Shown piece after piece: positions 8,563 through 16,819 of a stretch of DNA of 64,000 bases; position 1 is the stretch's first letter; every line of letters starts with the position of its first letter. The DNA lies in contig NZ_JGYN01000030.1 in the NCBI RefSeq assembly GCF_000741165.1, positions 248,001-312,000 of the forward strand, in the 5' to 3' direction. Source of the stretch: Bifidobacterium biavatii DSM 23969 (GTDB lineage: Bacteria; Actinomycetota; Actinomycetes; Actinomycetales; Bifidobacteriaceae). The notes under the pieces are model-generated. The model worked only from the letters and a program-made list of their open reading frames with translations, made no database searches and had not been told where the DNA came from. Both the position numbers and the translations under genes were made by a program.

Positions 8563-9538
8563 TGAACGCCAGCTCCTTCCTGTCTCCCAGCAGTCCCTGT
8601 GGTCTGAATATCACTAGACACATGAGCGCGACGCCCACGATCACCCAGCCGAGCGCCTCCACCTGATTCGACGAGATCAGCGTTTCCGGGATCGTGCCAC
8701 GCATCGTCTCCTTGACGAACGTGAGCAGCACCCACAACAGGCACGAGCCGAGGATCGGGCCGAAGATCGTGGCCGCGCCGCCCAGCAGCAGGATCGTCCA
8801 CGTGTAGAACGTGACCGTGCGGCCGAGCGAATCCGGCTGCACGGAGCGCGGCAGCACGAAGATGATGCCCGCGAACGCGCCAAAGATGCCGCCCAGGATC
8901 AGCGATTCCATCTTGTATTTGGTCACGTTCTTGCCGAGCGATCGGATCGCGTTCTCGTCTTCGCGGATGCCCTTGAGCACACGCCCCCACGGCGAGTGGA
9001 ACCAGCGCCACACGAGCAGCGTGGCGACGATCACGAGCGCCCATGCGACGATGCGCAGCCACCACGAGTTTGCGATGTTGTTGCTGTACGTCCACAGCAG
9101 GAACGTGGTCGAGCCGTCCGGCAGCGGCGAGAGATTCTCGAACTGCGTGGTGAAGTCCTGCGGCGAGATGCCGGCCGAGCCGCCGGTCAGGTTCGTCATG
9201 GACGTGGAGCGGCCGATGATGCGAATGATTTCAGCCGCTGCCAACGTAACCATCGACAGATAGTCCGGGCCGAGCTTGAGCGTGGGGATGCCGAGCAGCA
9301 GCGCGTAGATGACGGCGAGCGCGACAGCCGCGCAGATGGAGGCGAACAGGTTCGCGCCCATCGACTGCGTGACGGCGAAACCGTATGCACCGAGCAGCAT
9401 GAATCCGGCCTGGCCCATGTTCATGAGTCCGGTCATACCGAAGTGGATGTTGAGGCCGATGGCGGCGAGCACGTATGCGGCGGTGGTCGGCGCGATGAGT
9501 TCGCCGGCCGCGTTCGAGATAATCGTAAGGATGTCCAT
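8555..9538 (-). CDS. livM: branched-chain amino-acid ABC transporter permease LivM
   Basis: 327 aa inner-membrane permease with multiple hydrophobic segments. Family motifs are visible: GLNIHFGMTGLMNMGQAGFMLLGA split over residues 28-52, LRLxxDYL-type LKLGPDYLSMVTLAAAEIIR, and the EAA-like cytoplasmic loop GRVLKGIREDENAIRSLGKN. It follows livH by 6 bp and overlaps livG by 8 bp, so all four liv genes are one transcription unit. Transports the ligand released by LivK. Confidence 0.94.
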   Translation of the reverse strand: MDILTIISNAAGELIAPTTAAYVLAAIGLNIHFGMTGLMNMGQAGFMLLGAYGFAVTQSMGANLFASICAAVALAVIYALLLGIPTLKLGPDYLSMVTLAAAEIIRIIGRSTSMTNLTGGSAGISPQDFTTQFENLSPLPDGSTTFLLWTYSNNIANSWWLRIVAWALVIVATLLVWRWFHSPWGRVLKGIREDENAIRSLGKNVTKYKMESLILGGIFGAFAGIIFVLPRSVQPDSLGRTVTFYTWTILLLGGAATIFGPILGSCLLWVLLTFVKETMRGTIPETLISSNQVEALGWVIVGVALMCLVIFRPQGLLGDRKELAFNA

Positions 9539-9544
9539 GATGTT

Positions 9545-11035
9545 TCAGCCCACTCTCTGCGCTTTGCCGAAAATGCCCTGCGGTCGGACGAGCAGGACGA
9601 TGATAAGGATTGCGAGCGCGCTGGCGTAGCGCATGTCGTTGGGGATGATGAGCGAGCTCATGTCCGCGACGATGCCGATGACGAGCGATCCGACGAGCGC
9701 GCCGTTCGCGGTGCCAAGGCCGCCGAGCGTGACGGCTGCGAACATGAGCAGCAGCAGGGTCGCGCCGGTGTTCCACGAGATGCCGTTGAGGTAGATGCCG
9801 AGCAGCACGCCTGACAACGCTGCCATCGCGCAGGAGAGGATCCAGACGATTCGCACAACCTGTTCGACGTTGATGCCGGACGCCGCGGCGAGCGCCGCGT
9901 TGTCGGAGACGGCTCGCGTGGCGCGTCCGAGGCGCGTCTTGTACAGGAACAGTGTGATGCCGATGATCACGACGATCGCAAGTCCGGCGGAGATGAGCGT
10001 GGGTGCGTCGGTGGTGATCGGTCCGAGCGCGAAGCTGTCGGGCACGGATTTGGTGATGCCTTTGATGTCGCCGCCGAAGAAGAACTGGAACAGGTATTGC
10101 AGGGCCATTGACAGGCCGATCGTGACGATCATCTGCTGCATGGGGCCGACGTGCTTGCGTCGCAGGGGCGCCCACACGAGTTCGTTTTGGATCCAGCCGG
10201 TGAGCGCGCCGACCGCGACGGCGAACACGGCAGATATGACGAGCGGCCAGTGCAGCAGCTGCGTGCCCACGTAGGCCATGAGGCCGCCGAGCGTGACCTG
10301 CTCGCCGTGCGAGAACGAGCTGAGCCGCGTGGTGCCGTACACGAGGTTCATGCCGACGGACATGAGACCGAGCATGAGGCCGAAGATCACGCCGGAGTAG
10401 AGCTGTTGCCAGAATCGCGCGCCGATGTTCGCGAGCGTGGCGCTCAGTTTGTCGGTCGCGTCGGCGGTATCGTGCGCGGATGACGAGCCGCGTTCACCGG
10501 ACGAACCGTTCGTACCGGCCGTACCGCCGTCATCGCCGGACGACGATCCGTCCGATGTGCCGGACGATCCGTTCGAAGAGTCGGACGAGCCGCCCGCCGA
10601 TCCTGCGCTCTGGTCGAATCGTACGACGCCGCGCTGCTTGTCGAAACTGTTCTTGACGATCTCCACGTCGGCCGTGTTCGTGCCGAGGCCGTGCTTTTTG
10701 GCGACGGATTCGTCGATTGTGACCGTGTAGGTGCCGTCGGCGGTGACGCTGAACGCCCATTTGCCGTTCGCGTCGGTCTGCGTGGTCGCCGACTCGGCGC
10801 CGGACAGCGTGACGGTCACGCCGGCGATCGGTTTCTTGGACGCGTCCTGCAGAATGCCGTTGACGCAGCCGTTCTGGGCCGTCGGATTGCAGGTGGCGAC
10901 CGATTCGGCCGCGATAGCGGGCGTGGGTTGGCTGATGGTCAGCGTCATCAGTATTGCGATGAGAGCGGCGGCCAGTGCGGTCAGCGGAGGCAATACCGAA
11001 CGATGACGCCGACACCGGATGGTTGCGGCTGTCAT
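9545..11035 (-). CDS. livH: LivH-type branched-chain amino-acid permease with extra N-terminal extracytoplasmic domain
   Basis: 496 aa, whereas LivH is normally about 290-300. Residues 1-43 look like a signal peptide or first membrane segment ending AIAA. Residues about 55-120 (VNGILQDASKKPIAGVTVTL, then TQTDANGKWAFSV) match the carboxypeptidase-regulatory/Cna-B-like beta-sandwich pattern, with paired Cys nearby (about 49 and 56). A Ser/Gly/Asp-rich linker follows (about 140-190). From about residue 200 it is a standard LivH: MSVGMNLVYGTTRLSSFSHG, and further membrane segments. It is the first gene of the liv operon. The fused domain would sit outside the cell and might help dock the lipoprotein or bind the wall; that is inference. 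Confidence 0.9.
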   Translation of the reverse strand: MTAATIRCRRHRSVLPPLTALAAALIAILMTLTISQPTPAIAAESVATCNPTAQNGCVNGILQDASKKPIAGVTVTLSGAESATTQTDANGKWAFSVTADGTYTVTIDESVAKKHGLGTNTADVEIVKNSFDKQRGVVRFDQSAGSAGGSSDSSNGSSGTSDGSSSGDDGGTAGTNGSSGERGSSSAHDTADATDKLSATLANIGARFWQQLYSGVIFGLMLGLMSVGMNLVYGTTRLSSFSHGEQVTLGGLMAYVGTQLLHWPLVISAVFAVAVGALTGWIQNELVWAPLRRKHVGPMQQMIVTIGLSMALQYLFQFFFGGDIKGITKSVPDSFALGPITTDAPTLISAGLAIVVIIGITLFLYKTRLGRATRAVSDNAALAAASGINVEQVVRIVWILSCAMAALSGVLLGIYLNGISWNTGATLLLLMFAAVTLGGLGTANGALVGSLVIGIVADMSSLIIPNDMRYASALAILIIVLLVRPQGIFGKAQRVG

Positions 11036-11290
11036 ATCTCGTCCTTCTCTTAGATTGCCTTCAACCTAAACAGAAAAACGCGTCCAACGGTTGCACTCAG
11101 GTTTCCCGCCCGTTACCGCATCCGGGCCCGTATTACCCCCGCGTAAAACCCTGCGAATTCACGCGCGAAACCCCCATTCCACGCGCAATATCGCAGTGCG
11201 TTGAATACATGCGGGCGCGACGGCGCGATGAAACCGGCATTGCGCTCACGCGCAATACTATGTTCCCGGTGACGTCCAAACCGCTGCTTC

Positions 11291-11394
11291 GGCACGTGTT
11301 CAACGCACTCTGATGCTGGCGGTAGCCTCGGCCCCCTCGGATAGGCCGAGGGGGCCGAGGCTACCGCCAGCATCACAAGCGTTGAACACGTGCC
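11291..11394. repeat. 104-bp near-perfect palindrome
   Basis: The outer arms GGCACGTGTTCAACGC (11291-11306) and its complement (11379-11394) are perfect. After a short mismatch the inner arms pair perfectly for 28 bp, from ATGCTGGCGG on the left to its complement ending at 11373, with a loop of about 4 nt. Lies between livH and the HipB-like gene. The core GCCTCGGCCCCCTCGG is shared with the repeat inside the GH13 frame. Apart from it the 11036-11499 gap shows no gene. Confidence 0.9.
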
Positions 11395-11499
11395 CTGGCG
11401 GCAGCTACCGCTGCCGCCGACAGCACAGCATCGCGCGACAGCGCGATACCGATACCCCGGACCACACGACTCGTACCGCCAAAATGCGAAGAGCCACGT

Positions 11500-11727
11500 T
11501 CATTCGCCATAGGAGATCTCCACCGTCATGCCAAGAGTCTGAGCGACCATCAGCACCTTTCTCAAGTCGAAAGATGCCTTACCCGTTTCCACCTTTGCAA
11601 GCCAGCTACGGGACACCATCGCACGATCGGCCAACTGCTGCTGGCTCAGCCCAGCCCGTTCGCGCCCCGACCGAATAGCAAGCCCGACATCATACATGGT
11701 TCGTATCTTCATGATCGGCACCCCCAC
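11500..11727 (-). CDS. small XRE/HipB-like HTH regulator without partner toxin
   Basis: 75 aa DNA-binding protein. The helix-turn-helix reads AGLSQQQLADRAMVSRSWLAKVE (residues about 25-47, here split at SRSW), followed by the HipB-type ending LRKVLMVAQTLGMTVEIS. HipB normally precedes hipA, but the DNA downstream on this strand (11499 to 11036) holds only repeats. The start used is GTG at 11727; ATG at 11712 (MKIRTMYD) is an alternative. A strong inverted double operator lies just upstream, implying autoregulation. Function as a stand-alone repressor, or a relic of a toxin-antitoxin pair, are both possible. Confidence 0.8.
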   Translation of the reverse strand: MGVPIMKIRTMYDVGLAIRSGRERAGLSQQQLADRAMVSRSWLAKVETGKASFDLRKVLMVAQTLGMTVEISYGE

Positions 11728-11730
11728 ATG

Positions 11731-11776
11731 TTGTATATGATCGTATACAACACTTATTGTATACGATCATATACAA
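11731..11776. promoter_or_regulatory. double palindromic operator of the HipB-like gene
   Basis: TTGTATATGATCGTATACAA at 11731-11750 and its exact reverse complement at 11757-11776, separated by 6 bp. Each 20-mer is itself almost a perfect palindrome. It sits 4 bp upstream of the GTG start and overlaps the only AT-rich promoter-like stretch, the classic layout of an autoregulated antitoxin gene. Confidence 0.8.
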
Positions 11777-11836
11777 CTCATGAACACTCCCCGCCGAACC
11801 TAACCAAAATAATAATCGGACGGAGATGGGCGGATG

Positions 11837-12220
11837 CTACTGGGCAGCGGCGATGCACAGCCAGCCGAGCGTCACGCAGATGAGCGGGACGACGATCGTG
11901 GCGGCGCAGTAGGCCGCGGCCATGCCGAAGCGCTCCTTGCGGGCGAGCGAGACCATTTCGTTGATCGCCGTGGAGAACGTGGAGAAGCCGCCGAGAAAGC
12001 CGGTGACGAACAGCAGGTAGGTGCCGTGGTCGACGGTCTGGTAGGCGTAGGCGGCCGCGGCGATGCCCGCGCAGAATGTGGCGATCACGTTGATCACGAA
12101 CGTGGAGAGCGGGAACGCCTTGTTCCATAGGCGCTGGATGGACGTGTTGAGCACGAAGCGGGTCACGGCGCCCAGACCGCCGCACGAGGCGACCAAGAGG
12201 AATGTGGTGAATGCGCTCAT
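11837..12220 (-). CDS. crcB: CrcB/Fluc fluoride channel subunit 1
   Basis: 127 aa integral membrane protein of the Fluc family, which exports fluoride passively. Four hydrophobic segments; motifs GGLGAVTRF (about 14-22), STFVINVIATF with the conserved Asn (about 39-49), and GFLGGFSTFSTAINEM (about 75-90), containing the Phe/Ser/Thr track of Fluc pores. The start ATG overlaps the stop of the upstream crcB paralogue as ATGA. Two-gene crcB pairs often form heterodimeric channels in Gram-positive bacteria, which is the likely case here. Confidence 0.9.
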   Translation of the reverse strand: MSAFTTFLLVASCGGLGAVTRFVLNTSIQRLWNKAFPLSTFVINVIATFCAGIAAAAYAYQTVDHGTYLLFVTGFLGGFSTFSTAINEMVSLARKERFGMAAAYCAATIVVPLICVTLGWLCIAAAQ

Positions 12221-13536
12221 TGTTCGCGGGCCTCCCCTCGCAGCGGATCGGCGACCATCGGGATTTCGTCGGTCACCGGATCGGGTTCGAACGACGGCAC
12301 GAGCTTGGACGCGGTCAACGCGTCCAGTTGGACCGTGGTGCCGTCGGCGCGCACGACGGTCGGCCCGCCCGACTGTGCGGCGTTGCCGTTGCCGTCATGT
12401 GATGCCGCGGACTGGCCGTTCGCCGCCGCGCCGTTCGACGATACGGCGGTGCGCACGCCGTCGCGTGCGACCGGCTGGCCGTAGTCGCCGGCGGGAGCCT
12501 GCGAACGTGCGACATTGGCACCGTCGCCGCGATCGATCGCATCGTGGATCGCCTTGCGCGAGTGTTTTTCGGCCGCGTGCAGGGCGAGCATCGTGCCACC
12601 CCATGCGACGAACAGGCCGCATGCGAAGCTGAGCAGCGTGTAGAACGCGAATCCGCCGATTTCGCTAGCCTGCAGCGAGGTCAGGTCCTCGATCGCCATG
12701 GCGGACAGCGTGGAGAAGCCGCCGCACATGCCCATGCCGACGCCGCGGCTGGTCAGCTCGCGCGCACGCTTGCGAATCCACGACGCCTGCGACATGTAGG
12801 CGCTGAGCGCCGCGAAGATGAAGCAGGCGCACATGTTCGCGATGAACGTGGACGGGTGGAACGCGCTGAAGAAGCCGCCCGCCGCGATGGGGTTCGGCAG
12901 GGCCAGGTTCAGGCCGTAGCGCAGGCCGGTGCCGACGAAGCCGCCGAGGAAAACGACGAGATAGATCATGCCGTCGGCGAGCGGATTGAATCTCGCTTGC
13001 ATGCGTTTCATGGGCGCGAGCGGGATTTTCGGCGGCGCGGGCTGGCCTTCGCCGAGGAGCGCCGCGATCGGACGACCGGACGCGGCGTTGATCTTCGCCG
13101 CGGACATTTCCATGGTGGGCGGGTCGATGTCGTTCGACGCCAGCTTGGCGAGCGGCGTGGCCGGCGGCGCGAGCGGCTCGGCAGAGGCGTCACCGGACGC
13201 GTCGGACGCGACATCAACGGAAGCAACCGTTGGCACAACGCCGTCCGATGCCAACGATGTCGTCCCCTCGGCATCATCGTCATTCGCGACATCATCATGC
13301 GCAGCCGAATTCTGCGCGACTTCAGCAACAGACGAGACAGACGAGACAGACGAAGCGCTTCCAGTCAGCACGGCATCGACATCGTCGGCGACATCCGCAT
13401 CGCCCACGGCGTGCGCGACCGCGGCATCGTCGACGGCCGTGGCCGCATCCGGCGGCAGCGGTATATCGGACAGTTTCGGCGGCACCGCCGTATTCAGAAT
13501 CGGCAGTTCCAGCGACGGAACGTCTTCCTCGGACAT
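12217..13536 (-). CDS. crcB: CrcB/Fluc fluoride channel subunit 2 with long disordered tails
   Basis: 439 aa, over three times the usual Fluc size. Residues 1-150 are acidic, Ala/Asp/Val/Ser-rich and probably disordered; about 345-439 is a second polar tail. The channel core (about 188-340) shows GGFVGTGLRYGLNL, HPSTFIANMCACF and MCGGFSTLSAMAIEDL. The start at 13536 has GGGGAGAG upstream. First gene of a two-gene operon with the short crcB. I looked for a fluoride riboswitch in 13537-13690 and could not build one. The tails have no recognisable domain. Confidence 0.88.
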   Translation of the reverse strand: MSEEDVPSLELPILNTAVPPKLSDIPLPPDAATAVDDAAVAHAVGDADVADDVDAVLTGSASSVSSVSSVAEVAQNSAAHDDVANDDDAEGTTSLASDGVVPTVASVDVASDASGDASAEPLAPPATPLAKLASNDIDPPTMEMSAAKINAASGRPIAALLGEGQPAPPKIPLAPMKRMQARFNPLADGMIYLVVFLGGFVGTGLRYGLNLALPNPIAAGGFFSAFHPSTFIANMCACFIFAALSAYMSQASWIRKRARELTSRGVGMGMCGGFSTLSAMAIEDLTSLQASEIGGFAFYTLLSFACGLFVAWGGTMLALHAAEKHSRKAIHDAIDRGDGANVARSQAPAGDYGQPVARDGVRTAVSSNGAAANGQSAASHDGNGNAAQSGGPTVVRADGTTVQLDALTASKLVPSFEPDPVTDEIPMVADPLRGEAREQ

Positions 13537-13640
13537 GTCAATCTCTCCCCCAACGTCACAGTCATCGGCACTTCGGTACTCGCGCCGCGCACGCAGCGCT
13601 CGCGGCAGGCGTAGGCGACAACGCGCAGGACAATAACAGA

Positions 13641-13679
13641 ACGGCCGGCCCGAAGCAACCTTGGCATCCGGCCGGCCGT
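13641..13679 (-). terminator. probable rho-independent terminator of purA
   Basis: Stem ACGGCCGGCC (13641-13650) with GGCCGGCCGT (13670-13679), perfect 10 bp, starting 12 bp beyond the purA stop. Read on the minus strand it is followed by TTCTGTTATTGT, moderately T-rich. Confidence 0.65.
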
Positions 13680-13690
13680 CAATGCGTCCG

Positions 13691-14977
13691 TCAGTCGATC
13701 AACGAGTGGACGGAGATGATGTGGTCGCGCTGCGGGCCGGTGCCGATCGCGGAGATGCGGCAGTTCGACAGCTCCTCGAGGCGCTTGACGTACGCCTGGC
13801 AGGTGGCCGGCAGATCGTTGAAGTCGTGCACGGACGAAATGTCCTCGCTCCAGCCCGGCATCATCTCGTAGATCGGCTTGGCGACGGCGAACGCAGCCTG
13901 ATCGGTCGGCATGTCGTCGAAACGCTCGCCGTCCACGTCGTACGCAACGCAGATCGGGATCTCCTTGAGGCCGGTGAGCACGTCCAGCTTAGTCAGGACG
14001 ATGTCGGTCAGACCGTTGACCTGGCTCGCGTAGCGGTTGACGACCGCGTCGAACCAGCCGCAGCGGCGCGGACGGCCGGTGGTCACGCCGTATTCGTGAC
14101 CCTGCGCGCGCAGCCAGTCGCCGGACTCGTCGAACAGCTCGGTCGGGAACGGGCCTTCGCCCACACGCGTCACGTACGCCTTGGCGACACCGATCACGCG
14201 GTTGATCTTGGTCGGGCCGACGCCGGTGCCGGTGCACGCGCCGCCCGTGGTCGGGTTGGAGGACGTGACGAACGGATACGTGCCGTGGTCCACGTCGAGC
14301 ATGGTGGCCTGCGCGCCCTCGAACAGGACGGTCTTGCCCTCGTCGAGCGCCTTGTTCAGAATGAGCCCGGTGTTGGCGACGTATGGCTTGAGACGCTCGC
14401 CGAGCTTGAGCAGCTCGTCGGTGGTCTGGTCCACGTCGATGGCGCGGCGGTTGTACAGCTTGACCAGGATCTGGTTCTTCTGGTGCAGGCTGGCCTCGAC
14501 CTTGTCGTGCAGGTGATCGGCGTTGAACAGGTCGTGCACGCGAATGCCGACGCGGTTGATCTTGTCCGCGTAGGCCGGGCCGATGCCGCGGCCGGTGGTG
14601 CCGATCTTGTGCTTGCCGAGGAAGCGTTCGGTGACCTTGTCGAGCACGCGATGGTACGGCGCGATGACGTGCGCCGCCTCGGAGACGAGCAGGCGCGAGC
14701 AGTCGACGCCGCGCGACTGCAGGCCGTCGATCTCCTCGAACAGGACTTCCGGATCGACGACGACGCCGTTGCCGATCACCGGGGTGACGTTCGGACTGAT
14801 GATGCCGGACGGCAGCAGGTGCAGCGCGTACGACTCGTTGCCGACGACCACGCTGTGGCCCGCGTTGTTGCCGCCGTTGAAACGCGCGACATAATCGACC
14901 TTCGTACCGATCAGATCGGTAGCCTTACCCTTGCCTTCGTCGCCCCACTGAGCGCCGATCAACACGATTCCAGGCAT
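13691..14977 (-). CDS. purA: adenylosuccinate synthetase
   Basis: 428 aa cytoplasmic enzyme joining IMP and aspartate with GTP hydrolysis to adenylosuccinate, the first step to AMP. N-terminal P-loop-like motif [17 protein letters not shown] (residues 8-24) with the catalytic Asp, then [10 protein letters not shown] with the catalytic His (about 36-45), [11 protein letters not shown] (about 127-137) and [12 protein letters not shown] (about 298-309). The length is normal and GGAGGT precedes the ATG. Monocistronic, with its own terminator. Confidence 0.98.
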   Translation of the reverse strand: MPGIVLIGAQWGDEGKGKATDLIGTKVDYVARFNGGNNAGHSVVVGNESYALHLLPSGIISPNVTPVIGNGVVVDPEVLFEEIDGLQSRGVDCSRLLVSEAAHVIAPYHRVLDKVTERFLGKHKIGTTGRGIGPAYADKINRVGIRVHDLFNADHLHDKVEASLHQKNQILVKLYNRRAIDVDQTTDELLKLGERLKPYVANTGLILNKALDEGKTVLFEGAQATMLDVDHGTYPFVTSSNPTTGGACTGTGVGPTKINRVIGVAKAYVTRVGEGPFPTELFDESGDWLRAQGHEYGVTTGRPRRCGWFDAVVNRYASQVNGLTDIVLTKLDVLTGLKEIPICVAYDVDGERFDDMPTDQAAFAVAKPIYEMMPGWSEDISSVHDFNDLPATCQAYVKRLEELSNCRISAIGTGPQRDHIISVHSLID

Positions 14978-15259
14978 AACTTACCTCCGCCACATCGCCA
15001 ATTTCCGCCGTCGATTAGGTTACCCTACGCCCTCTACCCCGGCGGCGCGATTCCCCCGTTCCCGCCCGCATGGCGGGATAGGCCTCGCGGTCGCGCCCCG
15101 TCTTCGCGCGTCATTCACGGACAACGGTTGTCCGACTGACCGACAGACGGGCAACGGGGTCGCGCTTGACCGCGCGCGCTATCCCCGTTCGTCCCTCGCT
15201 CATGACGTATGACCGTGTTGGCCCCTCACGCGCGTTTCACGGTTGTGGTTTCACGCGCG

Positions 15260-15275
15260 AGTTTCACGTGAAACA
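15260..15275. promoter_or_regulatory. parS-like centromere site
   Basis: AGTTTCACGTGAAACA differs from the ParB-binding consensus TGTTTCACGTGAAACA only at the first base; its 14-bp core GTTTCACGTGAAAC is a perfect palindrome. Degenerate half copies (GTTTCACG, GCGTGAAACG) surround it between 15230 and 15295. It lies in the purA/apbE intergenic region, where I see no gene (14978-15340). parS sites cluster near oriC in actinobacteria. Confidence 0.75.
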
Positions 15276-15340
15276 CTGCGTTGCGTGAAACGCGCGCGAA
15301 GAACGAGCGCGCGCAATGATCGTGCGAAACAGTCGCTACG

Positions 15341-16537
15341 ATGGGCGACATGAGCGAACTGAACGAACGCATGCCGTACGTGACGGCGTTTCCGCGCGCG
15401 CTGGGCACGGGGATGATCGTGCGGACGTCGCGACCGATCTGCGACGATCTGCACGCGGCCATGTCGTCGTTCATCGACGATTACGAACGCACGCTGTCGC
15501 GGTTCCGCAACGATTCGACAGTCGCCGCGATGGGGCAGGCCGCACACGGCGGCACGTTCGACTTCCCCGCATGGACTATCGCATTGTTCGATCTGTACGA
15601 CGCGCTGTGCGACGCGACGGATGGCGCGATCGACCCGTGCGTCGGGGAGGATCTGATCCGGCTCGGCTACGGCGCGGACTATTCGTTCACGGTCGAGCCC
15701 GGTGCGGACGGCCGGCTCGGCGCGATTCACGGCCGACCGACGTGGCGCAGCGACGTCGAGCGACGCGGCGCGGGCGGCGCGACGCTGGCCACGCACCGGC
15801 CTGTACACCTCGATTTCGGCGCCTGCGGCAAGGGATATCTGGTCGATCTGCTGGCCCAGCGGTTCCTTGCGGATTCGTCGGACAACATCAAGAGTTCCGC
15901 CAATCACTCCGATACAACAATCGATGAAGGTCTGGCCACAGCCCAGCACGACAACAGTAATGGCGCGTCGAGCACAACGACAACGGGATCCGAACCCTTG
16001 GAATTCGTAATCGACGTGGGCGGCGACCTACTGGTCCGATCGTCGCAGCCGATCACGATCGCGCTGGAAGATCCCGCCAACACATCCCGCGCGATCGGCA
16101 CGGCGAGCGTATCGTCCGGCGCGTTCTGCGCGAGCGCGCCCAGCCGTCGGCGTTGGGAACAGCACTCGGAAAACGGCGGCATTCCGGGAACCAATACGAT
16201 AGTCCATCATCTGCTCAACGCGATCGACGGTCTGCCTGTACGCAACGTCGCCGCCACGTGGACGTCGGTCGGCATTGTCGACGACGATCATCGCACTGCC
16301 GCGAGCGCATCGGATTGCACAGACAACGTCATCGACCCGTCAATCGGCAGTCGCGACTTCGACGCACGCACGCACCCCACCGCACTGGCCGACGGGCTGG
16401 CGACGGCCCTGTTCGTCGCCGATCCGAACCATCTGGCCGCCCGTTTCCCCGGCTTGTTCGATTGCGCAATCCTCAACGCCGACCGCACCCTCGCCGCATC
16501 CCGCAACTTCCCCGGCACGTTCTTCACGCACCAATAA
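15341..16537 (+). CDS. apbE: ApbE-type FAD:protein FMN transferase
   Basis: 398 aa. ApbE transferases move FMN from FAD onto Thr residues of exported or membrane flavoproteins, using Mg2+. Seen here: the N-terminal MGTxxxI-like stretch ALGTGMIVRTSRP, the conserved acceptor-strand motif LDFGACGKGYLVDLLAQRF (about 165-183, the DFGGIAKGYA motif), VIDVGGDLLV, and HHLLNAIDGLPVRN in place of the HIIDPRTG loop. An Asn/Ser/Thr-rich insertion lies at about 190-225. No lipobox is seen, so it may act in the cytoplasm. No obvious flavoprotein partner is adjacent. Start: first in-frame ATG at 15341; ATG at 15350 is also possible. Confidence 0.82.
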   Translation: MGDMSELNERMPYVTAFPRALGTGMIVRTSRPICDDLHAAMSSFIDDYERTLSRFRNDSTVAAMGQAAHGGTFDFPAWTIALFDLYDALCDATDGAIDPCVGEDLIRLGYGADYSFTVEPGADGRLGAIHGRPTWRSDVERRGAGGATLATHRPVHLDFGACGKGYLVDLLAQRFLADSSDNIKSSANHSDTTIDEGLATAQHDNSNGASSTTTTGSEPLEFVIDVGGDLLVRSSQPITIALEDPANTSRAIGTASVSSGAFCASAPSRRRWEQHSENGGIPGTNTIVHHLLNAIDGLPVRNVAATWTSVGIVDDDHRTAASASDCTDNVIDPSIGSRDFDARTHPTALADGLATALFVADPNHLAARFPGLFDCAILNADRTLAASRNFPGTFFTHQ

Positions 16538-16702
16538 TCGGAATCGCGCTGCGCGCGATGCTGTGCGGCCGCCATCGCCCGCCGCAATCGACGTCCCGGT
16601 GGTCACGCGATGGAATAATGACCGAATTTTCCATCCCGTTTTCTCAAGGCATAGCAGAATCACACTCACACCGGCAATTTTCGCGCTTTACGCGGGCACA
16701 GG

Positions 16703-16788
16703 ATGGCAATGCCATCCCAATCTCCCATCCCGTGACCAATTCCAAAGTCACGCGATGGCAAAATCCTCCGTTCTGCCATCGCGTGACT
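16703..16788. repeat. inverted repeats between apbE and the ABC exporter
   Basis: A 17-bp palindrome GGATGGCAATGCCATCC (about 16703-16719), then a perfect 15-bp stem AGTCACGCGATGGCA (16746-16760) with its complement (16774-16788). A third GTCACGCGATGG lies near 16600. Between convergent genes, so likely terminator-like. The gap 16538-16819 contains no gene. Confidence 0.7.
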
Positions 16789-16819
16789 CACTCTCCCCGC
16801 AATCCAAGCACTCCATCCG

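Noticed and set aside
11499..11600. hipA toxin partner of the HipB-like gene
   Set aside because: Looked for it in 11036-11499 on the minus strand and upstream; only repeats and no SPTP-type kinase motifs.
13537..13690. Fluoride riboswitch before crcB
   Set aside because: No GGxGAUGG core with the needed stem and pseudoknot could be built on the minus strand.
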